Below, piece after piece: positions 24,739 to 36,604 of a DNA stretch of 64,000 nucleotides; positions within the stretch are counted from its first letter, which is position 1, and every line of letters starts with the position of its first letter. The translations under genes were made by a program, and so were the position numbers. Source of the DNA: Beaufortia kweichowensis (taxonomy: Eukaryota; Chordata; Actinopteri; Cypriniformes; Gastromyzontidae); assembly GCA_019155185.1 (NCBI GenBank), contig CM032802.1, positions 15,442,099 to 15,506,098 of the forward strand, in the 5' to 3' direction. The notes under the pieces were generated by a model. The model worked only from the letters and a program-made list of their open reading frames with translations, did not search any database and was not told the origin of the DNA.

Positions 24739-26410
24739 GTAGAGACTTGGCCGGGCCAAATGTTGATTTCTTTAAGGAATCATAAAGTTAGACAACAAAC
24801 AACAAATTCCTAGGAGTCCACAACAGAACTCTTGTGGCTCCAGAAAGTCTGGAGTTGAAAGGATGACCTGGCCGGTTGTTACTTAACTCAGTGGAACAGT
24901 TATAGCTCTGGCCTCCCCAGAGAGGGTCTTCAGCTCAACTTCCTGAGATTCTCCAGGCCCCCGGAGATTTGCAGAGAGAACTAAAGAGGAACATCCAACA
25001 TACATCAAAGAGATTCTCTAGAATGAGCAAGAATAAACTGTCCAATTTGTGTATATATACAGTATACCCAGTAGTCTATATGTGTGTGTATTCCTCCATT
25101 GTCACTTAATGTTCTGACCATAGTTAGTGCATGTATTTTCATTACTGTTGAAGTTTAACAGTTATTTCATGCAGATGAATGAATAACTATTGTTTCTTTT
25201 CTCCTTCAGTGTGTGTGGTATCAAATGATCCATTTCCTAAATAATGATGCACAGTACATAGTCATGGCGGTATTATACTTTTAATAAGTTTATGTGTTCG
25301 GTGCAATCAGGACATTGCCATACCTGTGTAAATCATTAGGAGAGACAGAAACTTTCTCCTCCGCAAGCACTCCATGGTTCTCGCCATTGGCCAAGTGACC
25401 TAATGGAGATGTAGTTGTGTTCTTTAAGACTCGACATGAAGCGGATAACTTTTGCTCAGAAACTTTGAATTTATTTCAGTCTTTAGGGATTCTTTTTCAG
25501 GGACAAGCTGCAATCTTACTCTCGCAGACTTGGACACTTGCAACTAACTGTTCAATGCAAGTATCACAATTCAACAGCCAAAGCCAAGGCCAAGCAAGAT
25601 TGCCGGAAAAGCTGTCCTGAAGAAGGCAGGTCCCACAAAGTTTTGGAGATTCCAAAGTTTCTGGAGCAAAGAGTTGTCCATGATGCATGGTGGTCTTAGT
25701 TACACAGCTGTCACGCCTCTGTCAGGCTCTTTGACCAATGGCAAAAGACGGGCGGTTGCATTGAGAAATTTCTTTTGTCCTTCTTTGTGACAAATGATTT
25801 ACACATAGTATGGTTTATGTCCTGTTTGCACCGAACACATAAACTTATTGTAATTGAGTATGATGCACGCATGACTATGTACTGTGCATCATTATTTAGG
25901 AAATAATTTGTGGATCATTTTGATACCACACACTAGAGAGAGAAGTGAAGTAAGAACAGTTATTCATTCATCTGCCATGAAATAACAGTTAAACTTCAAT
26001 GACACTGAGATGCATGCAATAACTATGGCAGGGTATCAAGTGATTAATGGAGGAATACACACATAGATATATATATATAGATAGATACAAATTGGGCAGT
26101 TTAGTCCTGCTCATCCTAGAGAGTCTCTTTGAGGTGTTTGGAATGTACTTCTCTAGTCCTCTCTGCAAATCTCCAGGGGGCCTGGAGAATCTCAGGGAGT
26201 GGAGCTGGGGGTCACCTCTCTGGGAAGGCCAGAGAGGTACCATAACTGTCCTCCTGAGTTAAGTAACAACCGGCAGGACATCACTTAACCCAGACTTTCT
26301 GGAGCCAAAAGTTTTTCTGGTGTTGACTCCCCCCCTAGGAATTTGTTGTTGGTTGTCTAACTTTATGATCCCTTAAAGAAATCCAACATTTGGCCCGGCC
26401 AAGTCTCTAC
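24739..26410. mobile_element. Long fold-back DNA element (about 0.66-kb inverted arms)
   Basis: Left arm 24739 to about 25400 starts GTAGAGACTTGGCCGGGCCA. Right arm about 25725-26410 ends with its reverse complement, TGGCCCGGCCAAGTCTCTAC. Many blocks pair along the whole arms: the GAATTTGTTGTTGG/CAACAAACAACAAATTC block, GTATTCCTCCATT with AATGGAGGAATAC, CATTATTTAGGAAAT on the right with ATTTCCTAAATAATG on the left, and CCATACCTGTGTAAATCATT with AATGATTTACACATAGTATGG. Arms differ at many sites and by indels, so they are old. The spacer of about 325 bp has no recognisable protein. This is the layout of a fold-back/long-TIR non-autonomous DNA transposon. Flanks AATATGT and AATATTT might be a 7-bp target duplication with one mismatch. 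Superfamily unknown. Confidence 0.8.
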
Positions 26411-28620
26411 AATATTTAATACATTTTGCATCCCATTTTAGATTGTAGGTTTTCCTGATTAATTGTGAAGGGGAGAAATTAAATGTTAAAACCTTAGTTT
26501 TTGAAACATTTATTTTATATCCAGATTTTTTACCATACTCTAACAGTAGGTTTATAAGTACAGGGAGAGCAGTCCCAGGCTCCCTAAGATAGATAATTAC
26601 ATCATCCGCAAACAACCCAATTACATGATGTTCTTCTCCAATTCTTATCCCACTCAAGTTCTCACCTTGCCTAACTGCTTGAGCCAAAGGCTCGATATAA
26701 AGAGCAAAAAGAGTAGGGCTCAAACAACAGCCCTGTCTTGTACCCCTATATAGATTAAAAGTGGCTGTCAAATTTCCATTGACCTTAATTCTGGCTCTTG
26801 GTTCTAAATAAATCGTTCTAATACACTGTACTGAGTTTTCACTAAAACCAAATCGTTCAAGCACCTGGTACAGAAAGGCCCAATTAACACTATCAAATGT
26901 AATGTTCTCCTAATGTTATCATGTGTTTGTTGGCTCTTGATAAAACCAGTTTGGTCCTCATCAATTAAGTCAGGTAAAAAAGTTTCAATCCTTTTACAGA
27001 GAATTGAAGTATATAGTTTATAGTCCACATTTAAAATTGAGATTGGTCTATATGAATCACAAAGTTCCTTATTTTTACCCTCTTTTGGGATTACAGTTAT
27101 GACAGCTTCCTTCCATGATGGGGGGAGTTTTCCTTCTTTAAGAGTCCCATTAAATGATCTTAACAAGATTGGTTTCAAATCCTCCCTAAAGATTGTACCA
27201 TTCAGTACCATTCAGATGGGAGGCCGTCACTGCCTGGAGATTTATTGTTTTTTAGTCCACTTATCGCTTTATCTACTTCTTCTATCATGATTGGTGCTGT
27301 GAGGAATTTGTTTTGGATTGTGCCAATTGTGGGTAGATCTAGGGTGTCCAAAAATGTTTTAATCTTTTCTGTATTTACCACTGGGGGTTGAGAATATAAT
27401 GATTTATAATAATTCTAAAAAATAGTTTCTACCTTTTCTGGTTCATATAGTAATTGCTTTGTCTTAGGATCCTGAATTTTGTAGACTGTATTTAACGCTT
27501 GTTGTTTCTTTAATCGTCTAGCTAATATCTTTGTACTTTTGGGACCAGACTCATAATAAGACTGCTTCGTGTATCTCAACTTTTTCTCTACCTCACTTTT
27601 CAAAATGTCATTTATCTTTCCCCTTATTTCTCTCATTTGCTTATGTATCTCTAGGTCTTGTTTATTCTTATGTCTGTGTTCTAGAGTTTGAAGTTCTTTA
27701 ACTAGGTTATCATATGTTGCTAATCTAGCCTTTCTGAAAGCTGCAGTCAATGCTAATATCTTCCCCTGTATAACTGCCTTAGCAGCATCCCAAACAATAA
27801 TGGGGCTGACATCCCCTGTATCATTCTCCTCCTTATATAGCTTAATATCATTTTTTATTTGTTGAAGTATTTCTTTATTATTTAATATTCCTACATTAAG
27901 TCTCCACAATGTGTTCTTTTTTCAAGTGTTCATGTCTATTTTTTTATTTAATTACACTATGGTCTGATAAATCAGCTACACCGATTTCACATTCTTTCAA
28001 TTTATGTAGATGATCTTTACTTATCATAAAATAATCAATTCGGAGTGGACTTTTATGTGGTACTGAATAGTGAGTATAATCTCTGGATAATGGGTGAATC
28101 TCTCTCCACACATCAATTAGGCCAAGATCTTCCATAAGACTCCCTAACACACGCTGGAAATTGGTCTTTTCTTTTACAATGGCTGGTGGTATCCAATCTC
28201 AGATTTAATACTACATTAAAATCCCCCAAAATTAGAACTCCCTCTGTCTCTTGAGCCACCATATCAAACAGGGACTTGAATTTTTTTTTTTACCACTTTC
28301 AGTATGGGCATAAACATTGATCAATGTAACCAATGTATTCTCAATTTTGCCCTTTACTAAAAATATATCTTCCTTCCTTTGTCACTTTATTTCCTTACAG
28401 TATTCAAAGCTGACTGAGTTAGGGGATGAGAACTGCCACTCCTCTCCTATGTCCCTTTTAAAGGAGCTATAGAAACTGTTTATATAACCAAGTTTCTTTA
28501 ACTTTTCATGCTCTTGTTGTGTAAGATGTGTCTCCTGCAAAAACACCACCTGTGCTTTTTCTTTTTTAATTTTAGCTAAGACTTTCCCCTTTAGCTGGAT
28601 TACGTAATCCATTTTATATT
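26411..28620 (-). pseudogene. LINE ORF2 remnant: endonuclease and reverse transcriptase
   Basis: Minus-strand blocks in order: VQLKGKVLAKIKKEKAQVVF then LQETHLTQQEHEKLKKLGY (about 28600-28480; endonuclease with the QET glutamate); GLIDVWREIHPLSRDYTHYS and LRIDYFMIS (about 28120-28010); DLSDHSV (about 27965); a basic linker (about 27900-27415); [18 protein letters not shown] (about 27125); [20 protein letters not shown] (about 27060); [11 protein letters not shown] (about 26960); [17 protein letters not shown] (about 26745); and the active site [10 protein letters not shown] (about 26610). The frame ends [20 protein letters not shown] and [11 protein letters not shown] at the fold-back junction. 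Compared with the 13889-17776 copy it is a different family (only moderate protein identity). Normal role: nick target DNA and copy LINE RNA. Inactive here. Confidence 0.85.
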
Positions 28621-28829
28621 TTGTTATATAATTTTCATTAAATTCTAAATTGACTTTGAGTAAGTAAACAGCACAATACCCTCCAAAATTCTGAGAACCA
28701 TAAACTTCCAAACACAATAGAAAACACATTTCAACTGTAGTGTATCTTAAACGGACTTCCTGAACAGTGAAAATACAAGTAAAAAAAAAATTGATAAATA
28801 AATACCGAAAATGGGTGTACTTATGCACC

Positions 28830-30051
28830 TAACAAGTCCTGTTGGAGGTATGCGGGCTAGCCTTGAGAAGGGGTCACTCTAGATGCTGAAGCAGCTTTAC
28901 CTCAAATATGCTACTCACCACAGACTCTAGTTGAAAGTCCAACAAAATTAAATGAAACGAATTAAATAAAATGTTGGGTTCCTCCCTAACAGTCCAAAAA
29001 TATTGTTTCAAAGTCTGATTCGTTTTACAAAGGGTATCTTTACGCTTTATGAATCCATTCTAGATCTCACTACAACAGGTGCCTCAACAATTGCATTCCT
29101 CTGTTTATATCGGGTGGTCTGTGTTGGAATTTTTGTCGAACTCATAGGCTCCCTCTCTGGGTCTTTGTTGCCAGCGCTTTGCTAGGTCATGCAGTTTTGT
29201 AGCCGCTTCTTCCAGAGGATCGGTTCTGGGATCCGCTGCGCTTACCACCTTCGCTATTATTCGCTGACCTCCTGATGATCCCAAGAGGCTATCATGCGTC
29301 TTTCTCCGCCTCGGCCGGGGTATTATTATGCACGCGCCCCATCGCCCAATGTATGCGTATTTTTGCGGAAAGGGGGTCTGAAACCGATTCTCTTCTTTTA
29401 GCTTTCTTTATGCCATATTGTATCCTTTACGCTTTCTGCATTATTTCTGTTATGGAGTCGTGATCGAACGAAATGGGACGACTCTTGTATCTGTATCCGC
29501 TTTTGCCAAGCCAGTTTCAGAACTGACTCTTTAACCGGCGATCTGAAGGAAATTAACAATGATAGATCGTGGAGGCGGTGAATTTGGATTTGGCTTTGGG
29601 GAGCAAGGCTCTGTGTCTTGGCAGTTGGATTTGGAGATCAATGTCAAGTCCCAGTTCATTCTTGAGGAGCACGTCCACGAACTGAGCTACTGAACTTCCA
29701 TCCTCTATGCCCTCCAGAATTCCATAGATTCGGAACGTTGTTTCTGCAGTGATCTTGATTCAATGTCGGGCCAGTTTGTCTTGCATTTCTCGGTTCTTTC
29801 AGAGTGTTTTCATCAGAGCAGCGGTTCTCAGTAGCCACGCCTCCAGCTGTTCGATGCGGTTTTCTGGCTCCAGTAAGTCTTGTTGTTTTTTGAATTCGCT
29901 AGTATCCTGATAGTTTTTCATTTATTTCTTGTTTAAACTGAGCGTAATTCCTGTTTCATGCTCTCCTTGAATTCTTCCGTAAATGATCTTAAATCTGTCT
30001 TCATTTCTTTTTTCAAGTCATTGATTTGTTTGCTTTAGCACCCTTACTCAT
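28830..30051 (-). pseudogene. LINE ORF1 remnant (L1-type RRM protein)
   Basis: A start at 30051 reads MSKGAKANKS. Further down the minus strand come LLEPENRIEQLEAWLLRTAA (about 29880-29815, coiled coil), ITAETTFRIYGILEGIEDGS (about 29755-29700), SVAQFVDVLLKNELGLD (about 29695-29645) and PRSIIVNF (about 29570), matching the coiled-coil and RRM order of L1 ORF1. Frameshifts follow. It lies upstream of ORF2 on the same strand, with a spacer near 28830-29000. Confidence 0.75.
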
Positions 30052-30271
30052 TTTAAGTCAGAATGCGAGTTAAGAATTTGAATTTCAGGGGTTAAATCTG
30101 TCTCGACTGTCAGGAGCTACTGATTATGCAGCTGTTCACTCCCACCATATCAACCGAAGCCATATCTAAACTTTATTTTCTGCCAAATAGCTCCTGTCAT
30201 GCATAGTTCACCTGGCTCTGGGAAACTTTTTACCATTCAAAAACTTCAACATCTTAGCAGACAGTTTTGCA

Positions 30272-30619
30272 GTGAAAGAAGAACTGCCTTCCAGCGACTG
30301 CATACTTTCTCCTTTTACTTTTGTTCTGCCAGAAGATTTAACACAGGCAGAGAGCATTCCACCACAAGAAGTCGAAAATGACTTTTCTACTGGCATTTTG
30401 ACTACGAGTGCTTGGTTGATACCTGGCTTTCAGTGGTTGGTCGGCGGCAAAAATCCAATTGAGCACCGCTTATTTCTTTTAACTCTTGATTTTTCTGACT
30501 GCCTTTTGACAAAAGAGGAAATGAACCTTATTAGATCATTAACAAAAAACTTCTTACAGGAGGTCATTTTACGCCTTCACCAAGGTGAATGTCATCCAAT
30601 CATCCCGAGGGGCTGTTGA
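30272..30619 (+). other. Unexplained 115-codon open frame
   Basis: An uninterrupted frame from ATG at 30272 to TGA at 30617-30619. It is preceded by a possible AG acceptor (TTTTGCAG just upstream), and the frame stays open upstream through FNILADSFAVKEELPSSD. Composition is protein-like (EELPSSDCILSPFTFVLPED; LTKEEMNLIRSLTKNFLQEV). No family recognised. It could be an exon, or part of the mobile element to either side. No donor site or partner exon was identified. Confidence 0.3.
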
Positions 30620-31294
30620 TTGTCGGTAAGGCTGGCTTTTTCCCCTTTTTGGCCATCTAATATTTTTTTTTACAACATCAATCCAGTTGTTCGTGGGGCA
30701 GTTCTCCACTTCCCCACATGCTCCACCCACACAGCCCTGGTACATGACATACATGGGAAGCGGCAAAAGCTAATAACTTATAAAGTGTTAGCATGTTTCC
30801 ACATTATCAAACTGCTACAAACAAGCACAAATGCCATCAGAAATTATTTATATTGGATTGTCAATACTTCAATCATGAAAAAATGTGCCAACAGAACCAA
30901 CATTTTCATGAGAGGGGAGGCAAGCCACCTGCAGAACAGGTCAGTTTCAAACAGTTGTCAGTTTCTTTTCATCCTGCGTTCTAGTCCATTTCTTGTGTAC
31001 ACTATATTGAGAAGCTTAGAGCTGCATGGCTTCTCAAACAACGCACGATGTGTAACGCTTGGTGCAGGACATCACATACCAAAATGCCATCTCCTCTTCT
31101 TTTCTCTAATAAAAGCAAATCTTTCAAGAAAAAAAACAACTGTCCCTTTCATTTGTAGAAACAAACATTTGAGGGTTGTGCTTCAGGCTGTGTTTTGCTC
31201 CTGTTAGCTTTTGCATATTCTATACTCTGATAATCGGGCCAGGGTCTCATGTTTATAAAGCGCATGCGTTTTTATAGATTTTTATAGCTGCTTT

Positions 31295-31389
31295 TATAGA
31301 TCACAACCTTTGCATGGAACTGGCGATGCACGCTTCCAGACCCGCTTTGTATGCGTACACCAGTTCCCATGCAAAGGTTGTGATCTATA
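31295..31389. repeat. 29-bp inverted repeat (hairpin) at the Harbinger left end
   Basis: Arm 31295-31323 (from TATAGATCACAACC to AACTGG) is complementary to 31360-31389 (from CCAGTTCCC to GATCTATA) with a single extra base, around a 36-base loop. Confidence 0.85.
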
Positions 31390-32039
31390 AAGAGACAACC
31401 TGACGGAGAATGTGCTAACTTTAAGCAAACTTTGAGCCGCATGCGACGTTATCATTCTGGAGACAAAGGGAATTGGCGACACAGTTGGTGAGGTTGTGAA
31501 CTGAAGTTAGATTGTAGAAAATAAATGTGAGAAGAACGATTTAAGAATTGATGACCCCACACACACACACACACACATTTAATGTCACTCCATTTCATAC
31601 GCGCTAGGATCCACGTTATCCACGAAGATTAAATCCAACAGTGTTATTTTGTGCCGCATTGTTTTTATACATCTAGTAAAATCCAAACTTAAATAAAATG
31701 TATTCAAAAAATGTAATCAGCTGCCTCACAGTCACAACGGGGATGTGGGAGGAGATGCATGATTATATGTGATACAGAATAGCATGAAATACACTTTTAT
31801 TAGAGAACTGCAGAACACAGTGTAAAAATGAAACATTTTCCTTTTAAATAATGTACATATATCATAAAATGTCAAAGTCTGCAAAATACAGCTATTAAGT
31901 TGTCGTGACAATCGTTCATCGTCCTAACTATTATGGTGTCATGAAGAAGCATGTGTTCACTATAACATTTTCGCCTTAAATGTTTCTTTTGGAATCTATC
32001 ATCTCACCCTATAGGTCTGGTATATCACAGCCGTCCCTG

Positions 32040-32760
32040 AGTGCCATAACATCTGTCGTTTTTGAATGGTATACTTTTAATATGGGTAGTCGACACATCA
32101 GGTTCCCCTACACTGTGCGAGAACAGGCCAAATTAAAATGCAATTTGCAGCAATGTCTGGTTTCCCAAATGTAATCACCCGCGAATTGACTGCACTCATG
32201 TTTATAAGGGCACCATCTGAAATGAATTTGTTTATGTTAATAGAAAGCATGTGCATTCTATTACTGTGCAAGTCATATGTGACTCCAACATGACCCTCAC
32301 AAACATTGTAGGGTGACGCTGGCCTGGTCGCAACAACATGATTCCCTTTATCTTGACACATAGCAGTGTAGGGAACAGACTAAATTAAGGCTTAATACGT
32401 GATAGCTGGCTTTTGGTGAGTTGAACAATATTAAAAAGTAGAAACTGTAACAATTTTTTGTTGCTTTTAATATAATTGCAAACCTTGCAGAAGATTTTTA
32501 AACCCGCAGAGCACAGAGGAAACTCATTATAACGAGGTCCACTCGTGCCAGTCTGGCCAAGAAAGTTGTGGAGCGTGCCATGCGCATCCTGGAAATGCAG
32601 ATGGCGTGCTCTGGATGCCTCGGGTGGCAGACTTTATACTTATCTAGCAAAAAGTGTGCAAGATTATAATGAGTGCAGGTGTTTTGCACAATAAAGCACT
32701 GAGGAAAGGTATTCCTCTCCTCCTGATCTCAATCCACCCCAGCATTATGACTCCAGAGCC
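32040..32760 (+). pseudogene. Harbinger transposase remnant (DDE/HARBI1-like)
   Basis: Reads SRHIRFPYTVREQAK (about 32090), then after a frameshift AMSGFPNVIT (about 32148) and RAPSEMN (about 32212). This is the region around the first catalytic aspartate in HARBI1-type transposases, but the expected DCTHV motif is replaced by TALMF-like sequence. Farther on come RAQRKLIITRSTRASLA then KKVVERAMRILEMQM (about 32505-32600), the conserved helix near the C-terminus where active copies have RVVVERAFGILK-type sequence. Stops and frameshifts are frequent and the missing aspartate rules out activity. Confidence 0.7.
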
Positions 32761-32929
32761 ACAGCCCTCTGACCGACAAGAGGGATATTAACGAGGTGCA
32801 AGAATCCTGTGAGGATGCTTCAAGCGCGGCATTTGTAAAGAGAGACAAAACTCAAGGTTCATCGAGCTAACTTCGCATCTTTTAATATTGTGCAATTTCT
32901 TGCATCACTTCTCTCTCATCTGCCGTGGC

Positions 32930-33420
32930 TCATCTCTGCAACTCTGTTGACGAAGCGCTTATCAGGTCTCTCGCTGTAACTGCAGGGACAAGCGCCAGTG
33001 AGTACCCGACCACTTTGGACATGCCAGATGCAGAAGGTGCACCGCTTTGAGCCGACGCTGTGCATCTGCATCCGAGAACCCCCACCCTGAACCTCCTGTT
33101 CACCCACAGCTTCAGACCCGGAAGGACTGGAAGACAAACAATTGGCAACATATTATGACCACACACACACTCAAAATGTACAGTGTTAATGATTAAAAAC
33201 TGTTGCAACCTTGCTCCTCTGTGGTTTCATAGTCACGCTAGTGTCTCCTTCCTTTTCCAACACAATCCATACCACACGCTGGCTTCCCCAATTATATTGC
33301 ATGATTTTGCTGTCCACTGATTTGAGATCAGCTGTACTTGGTCCCCACCAGTTGCAAGCCACGCTTCTGGCGTGTGGGAGGACAGTTTTCTTTGCCTCCA
33401 CCTTTGAATGAATGAGAATC
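32930..33420 (-). pseudogene. Harbinger Myb/SANT-like accessory ORF remnant
   Basis: The minus strand from about 33410 reads EAKKTVLPHARSVACNWWGP then STADLKSVDSKIM, like the KKEAKKTVL/RSVAATGGGP tail region of Harbinger Myb-like proteins, which help transposase reach the nucleus and bind ends. A second frame near 33137-32916 continues with a cysteine-rich tail. Convergent with the transposase remnant. Confidence 0.5.
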
Positions 33421-34269
33421 TATTTAACATATTTTACATACTGTAAGCACATGTAAATAAAACTTTTGAAATGCAATATTGCTATTTATATATATAATAA
33501 AACACAAATTTAATATGTTGGTAAAAATTAGTATACCCTTCAGGTCGGACCATTTTTTCTTTTAAATTCTGAACTGTCCGCTCTGTCCCACCTGACACAA
33601 CTGACAAGCAGCAGCAACACTTTGCCACTCACACTGCTTCTTTTATTAGTGACCCACTGCTGTGGCCACCAAATAACACCGCTTTTCCTCGGCCTCACCT
33701 CTCCCTACAAGTGTTTTTAATCTCAGTGTCTGAGCAATTACATTTCTTGCTCTTTCTTTCACCTGTCGCCATTATTCAAAGTAACACACAAATACATCGC
33801 CACCTCTCTCTTGATGAATTAATTGGCGGTCGCATGCCAGTTTTCCAGGTATATATGGGATTCCAGTCTCATTTACATGCCGATCAGCAGTCATGAGGTG
33901 ATTTGCATTTTCGACTATTTATGGTTGTAAAATGGGCGATACAGGGCAGGATTATGAGGCTGGTCTCATGTGACGCATACATATGCGGGTGATCTGTGAT
34001 TTATAAAGGGAACATTGCTTACAGGTGTGCAGATGCACGGTTTTATAAATCGGAATATTTTTTCGTAAATCACGCCATTGTAGGCTTTTAGCGCACATAA
34101 ACTTTTAGTAGGATCCCAATATTACTTTTTGTAAATGAGACTTCTGGTCACCTGTGCTAGGGATTTTTCCCACTACGTACATGTTTCTCTTTATTTGTTG
34201 GAGATGGTTTTTCAAATGGAAAACCCAGAAATATAATTTAATGAGCAATTAAAGTAGTGGACATCCTCA

Positions 34270-35560
34270 TGAAGGTGAATCAGTCCATGTATATTGTACA
34301 CTGAAAAATACTTTCTGCCGGGTCAGCACAGCAGATGAAAAAAGTGTGACATGAGTTCATGGGCATATTGAAGGTATGCACTTCGCGTAATGCTCTCATC
34401 TGACTCTTCAATATAATTGACATGGCTACTGTCAAGGACAGGGAAATGTAGTATCTTTCAGTGAGATAATACATTCTTTAGTACAACTGGTCCTGTATAC
34501 AACAAAACTGCCGAAATTCTGTGGCCTTCCACCTGTCCACAGCTCTTCTAGACCCCCGGGTTGACGAAAGCAAATTCACTAGAGCATCTTTCCTTTCAGT
34601 CCGATCAGCTTTTGTGAAATTTCTTCCTTTTGCCTTACAGATAAATGGTATGGCAAAGTGTTGGGCCCCGAATCAAGAATATTAGCATCTGCTCTAATCT
34701 ACTCCCCAACATGACCATATGCATATAGTCTAAGACAAATGAACTAACACAAGAAATTCTTGCAGCAATCGAAGGGGCTAGCACCAGTTTGATGGTTCTT
34801 GTACTCAACTGCACTGAAAGCTTCATCTGTTCTGCAAGGTGCATCCTTGTTCATTAAATACCACTCTTCTATTGATGTAGGCACTCTTGGTGATGCACCT
34901 TTCACAACTGTGATAGGCATTATGATTCTTAATGCGCTTCAGATAAAGCCCTTGCTGGTGCATCACAATATTAACAGTGTGGTCTTCTCTCTCATGAATC
35001 ATCCCATTGTCTCTGGAGATGTTTATACTCCATCAAAAAGTCATCAAGATATTCCTCAAGAGGATATGGTTTCTTGTCCCCACTAAAAAGAGCTACCACA
35101 AACAGCCTCAAAGTTGCCAAACTTCGCCAGAACTGGACTTTGCTGCTTTTGAAGAGTGGAACACCATCAATATTGATGCTGAGGTTTACTGAATCATGAT
35201 TCATGTCTGAAAGACGTTGACTGGATTCTAGTAAACAGCAAATAACTCTTTCTAACCCATAATAAATGTATTGCCACTACATTTTGACACAGATCCTATG
35301 GCTTGTGGTGTAGCAAAGGAGTGTCCTTGCATCCTTCAGTAGTGCAGCTGGTCCTTGCTTTCTCAATATTGCCAATACTTAATTTAAAGATTGTTGTGTG
35401 GTTTTGTTCTTTGTAGACCATTGTCTTAAGTTCTCTTCTAAATCTGGAAAGATCCAATTCAGCATCGTTATTTAGGAACTTCTTTTTCTGAGTCAGAAGA
35501 CACATATTCCATATCAGTGTCAAAGTCTGATTCATCTGTTGTCAAACTGTCAGTTGTCGA
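34270..35560 (-). mobile_element. EnSpm/CACTA-like transposase remnant
   Basis: Minus-strand frames include VNLSINIDGVPLFKSSKVQF followed by W and a LFSGDKKPYPLEEYLDDF block (about 35185-35030), matching the NIDGLPLFKSS...NAKP...EYL block of fish EnSpm-like transposase proteins. Then comes FNEQGCTL-type sequence (about 34830) and VLDYMHMVMLG (about 34735), the equivalent of the DYMH block that follows. Upstream, 35535-35296 reads a basic segment (SRFRRELKTMVYKEQN). Broken by stops. The superfamily name is tentative; a DDE-type DNA transposase of this general kind is more secure. Confidence 0.55.
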
Positions 35561-36604
35561 ATTCAATACTTTTCAAAACTGCTTGCACTGTCAGCCCTGG
35601 TTGGTATGTAATCCACAAGTTGATCTATCGGTTTCATAGTCATCATCACTGTCAGAATGCAGGAACTGATCCATTTCTGCCTACAATACACAGTTTGATC
35701 AGTGAGTCAAATTCTGAACTTTTGCTTCCTTCAAATGTTTTTTGGTATGCAGTTCTCAAAGCTTACTCTATGTATAAAATAAAATGTCATTGAAGGAGTC
35801 ATGCACCAGTCAAGGTTATGTAATGTCGGACTATATGTTTACATAATTTTACTTTTTATTTCAAGTTAAAACACAAACATGTCCTCAATACCTTTTGGTA
35901 CGATGAAAAGAGGTTTTGTGCTCATACCAAAACTAGTTCCTAGTTTAGTTCAGTTTAGATTTTACACAATTTTATTTACTTTTTACAAAAGTGATTAGAT
36001 TGTAAGTTGAAATCAGATGTCATGTTATTACATACATTATCAGACACCGTTTTTGGTAACAATTGTGACCCTGTCTGTGAAAACCAGACTACAAAAGTCT
36101 AAAACCTAATTCCTGAGATAACGAAAGTATCAAAGTTTGAATAAAATTTCCAGCTGCCCCGAGTCAATTAGGGCCTGAGCTTGGGAAAGAAACAGAACAA
36201 GACATTACGATAACATTCAGTAAGAGGTCATTTTGAAATGGAAACAGGAGGTTGAATCATTACTCACCGGCTGGTCAGAGGCCCTGACGACTGGGCATGC
36301 TGCAATCATGTGTTTAGCATCCCCACAGTATAAACACAACTTCTGGGATATCCGGCTGTTGCGTTCATCACTGGAGAGATGACAATTGTCTACTCTGCAT
36401 GGGCTCCGGTGCTGGAGGGTGACTGGTGTTGGATGACGCGGGTGGCGGAGGAATCGTGGCGGTAAGCTGGGCACAGGCAGTAACACGTTGAGATATCCGT
36501 ATACTCCGTTGAAAGAGGCTCTCTAAGCCTGCCGTGTCATCGAAGATAGCATCTCATACTACATTAGCATCTCCTCATACTACGAGGCCCACCTAAGAGC
36601 CTCG

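Larger units (their letters stand above)
26411..30190 (-). mobile_element. L1/Tx1-type LINE, minus strand, 3'-truncated
   Basis: ORF1 (from 30051) and ORF2 (from about 28600 down) both read on the minus strand, with the ORF2 sequence stopping exactly where the fold-back element begins at 26410. Everything after the reverse transcriptase palm (thumb, C-terminal Cys/His motif, 3' UTR) is missing. I did not find it on the far side of the fold-back element. Stops and frameshifts throughout. Confidence 0.85.
31230..34150 (+). mobile_element. PIF/Harbinger transposon, degenerate
   Basis: Contains a plus-strand transposase remnant (about 32040-32760) and a minus-strand Myb/SANT-like ORF remnant (about 33420-32930), the two-gene content of Harbinger elements. 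Ends are roughly marked by AGGGTCTCATGTTTATAAA (about 31243) and TTTTTGTAAATGAGACTTC (about 34123), which are imperfect inverted copies. No exact target duplication identified. Confidence 0.7.

Noticed and set aside
26047..26262. 71-codon frame in the right fold-back arm
   Set aside because: No counterpart reading frame in the left arm and no family resemblance; chance.
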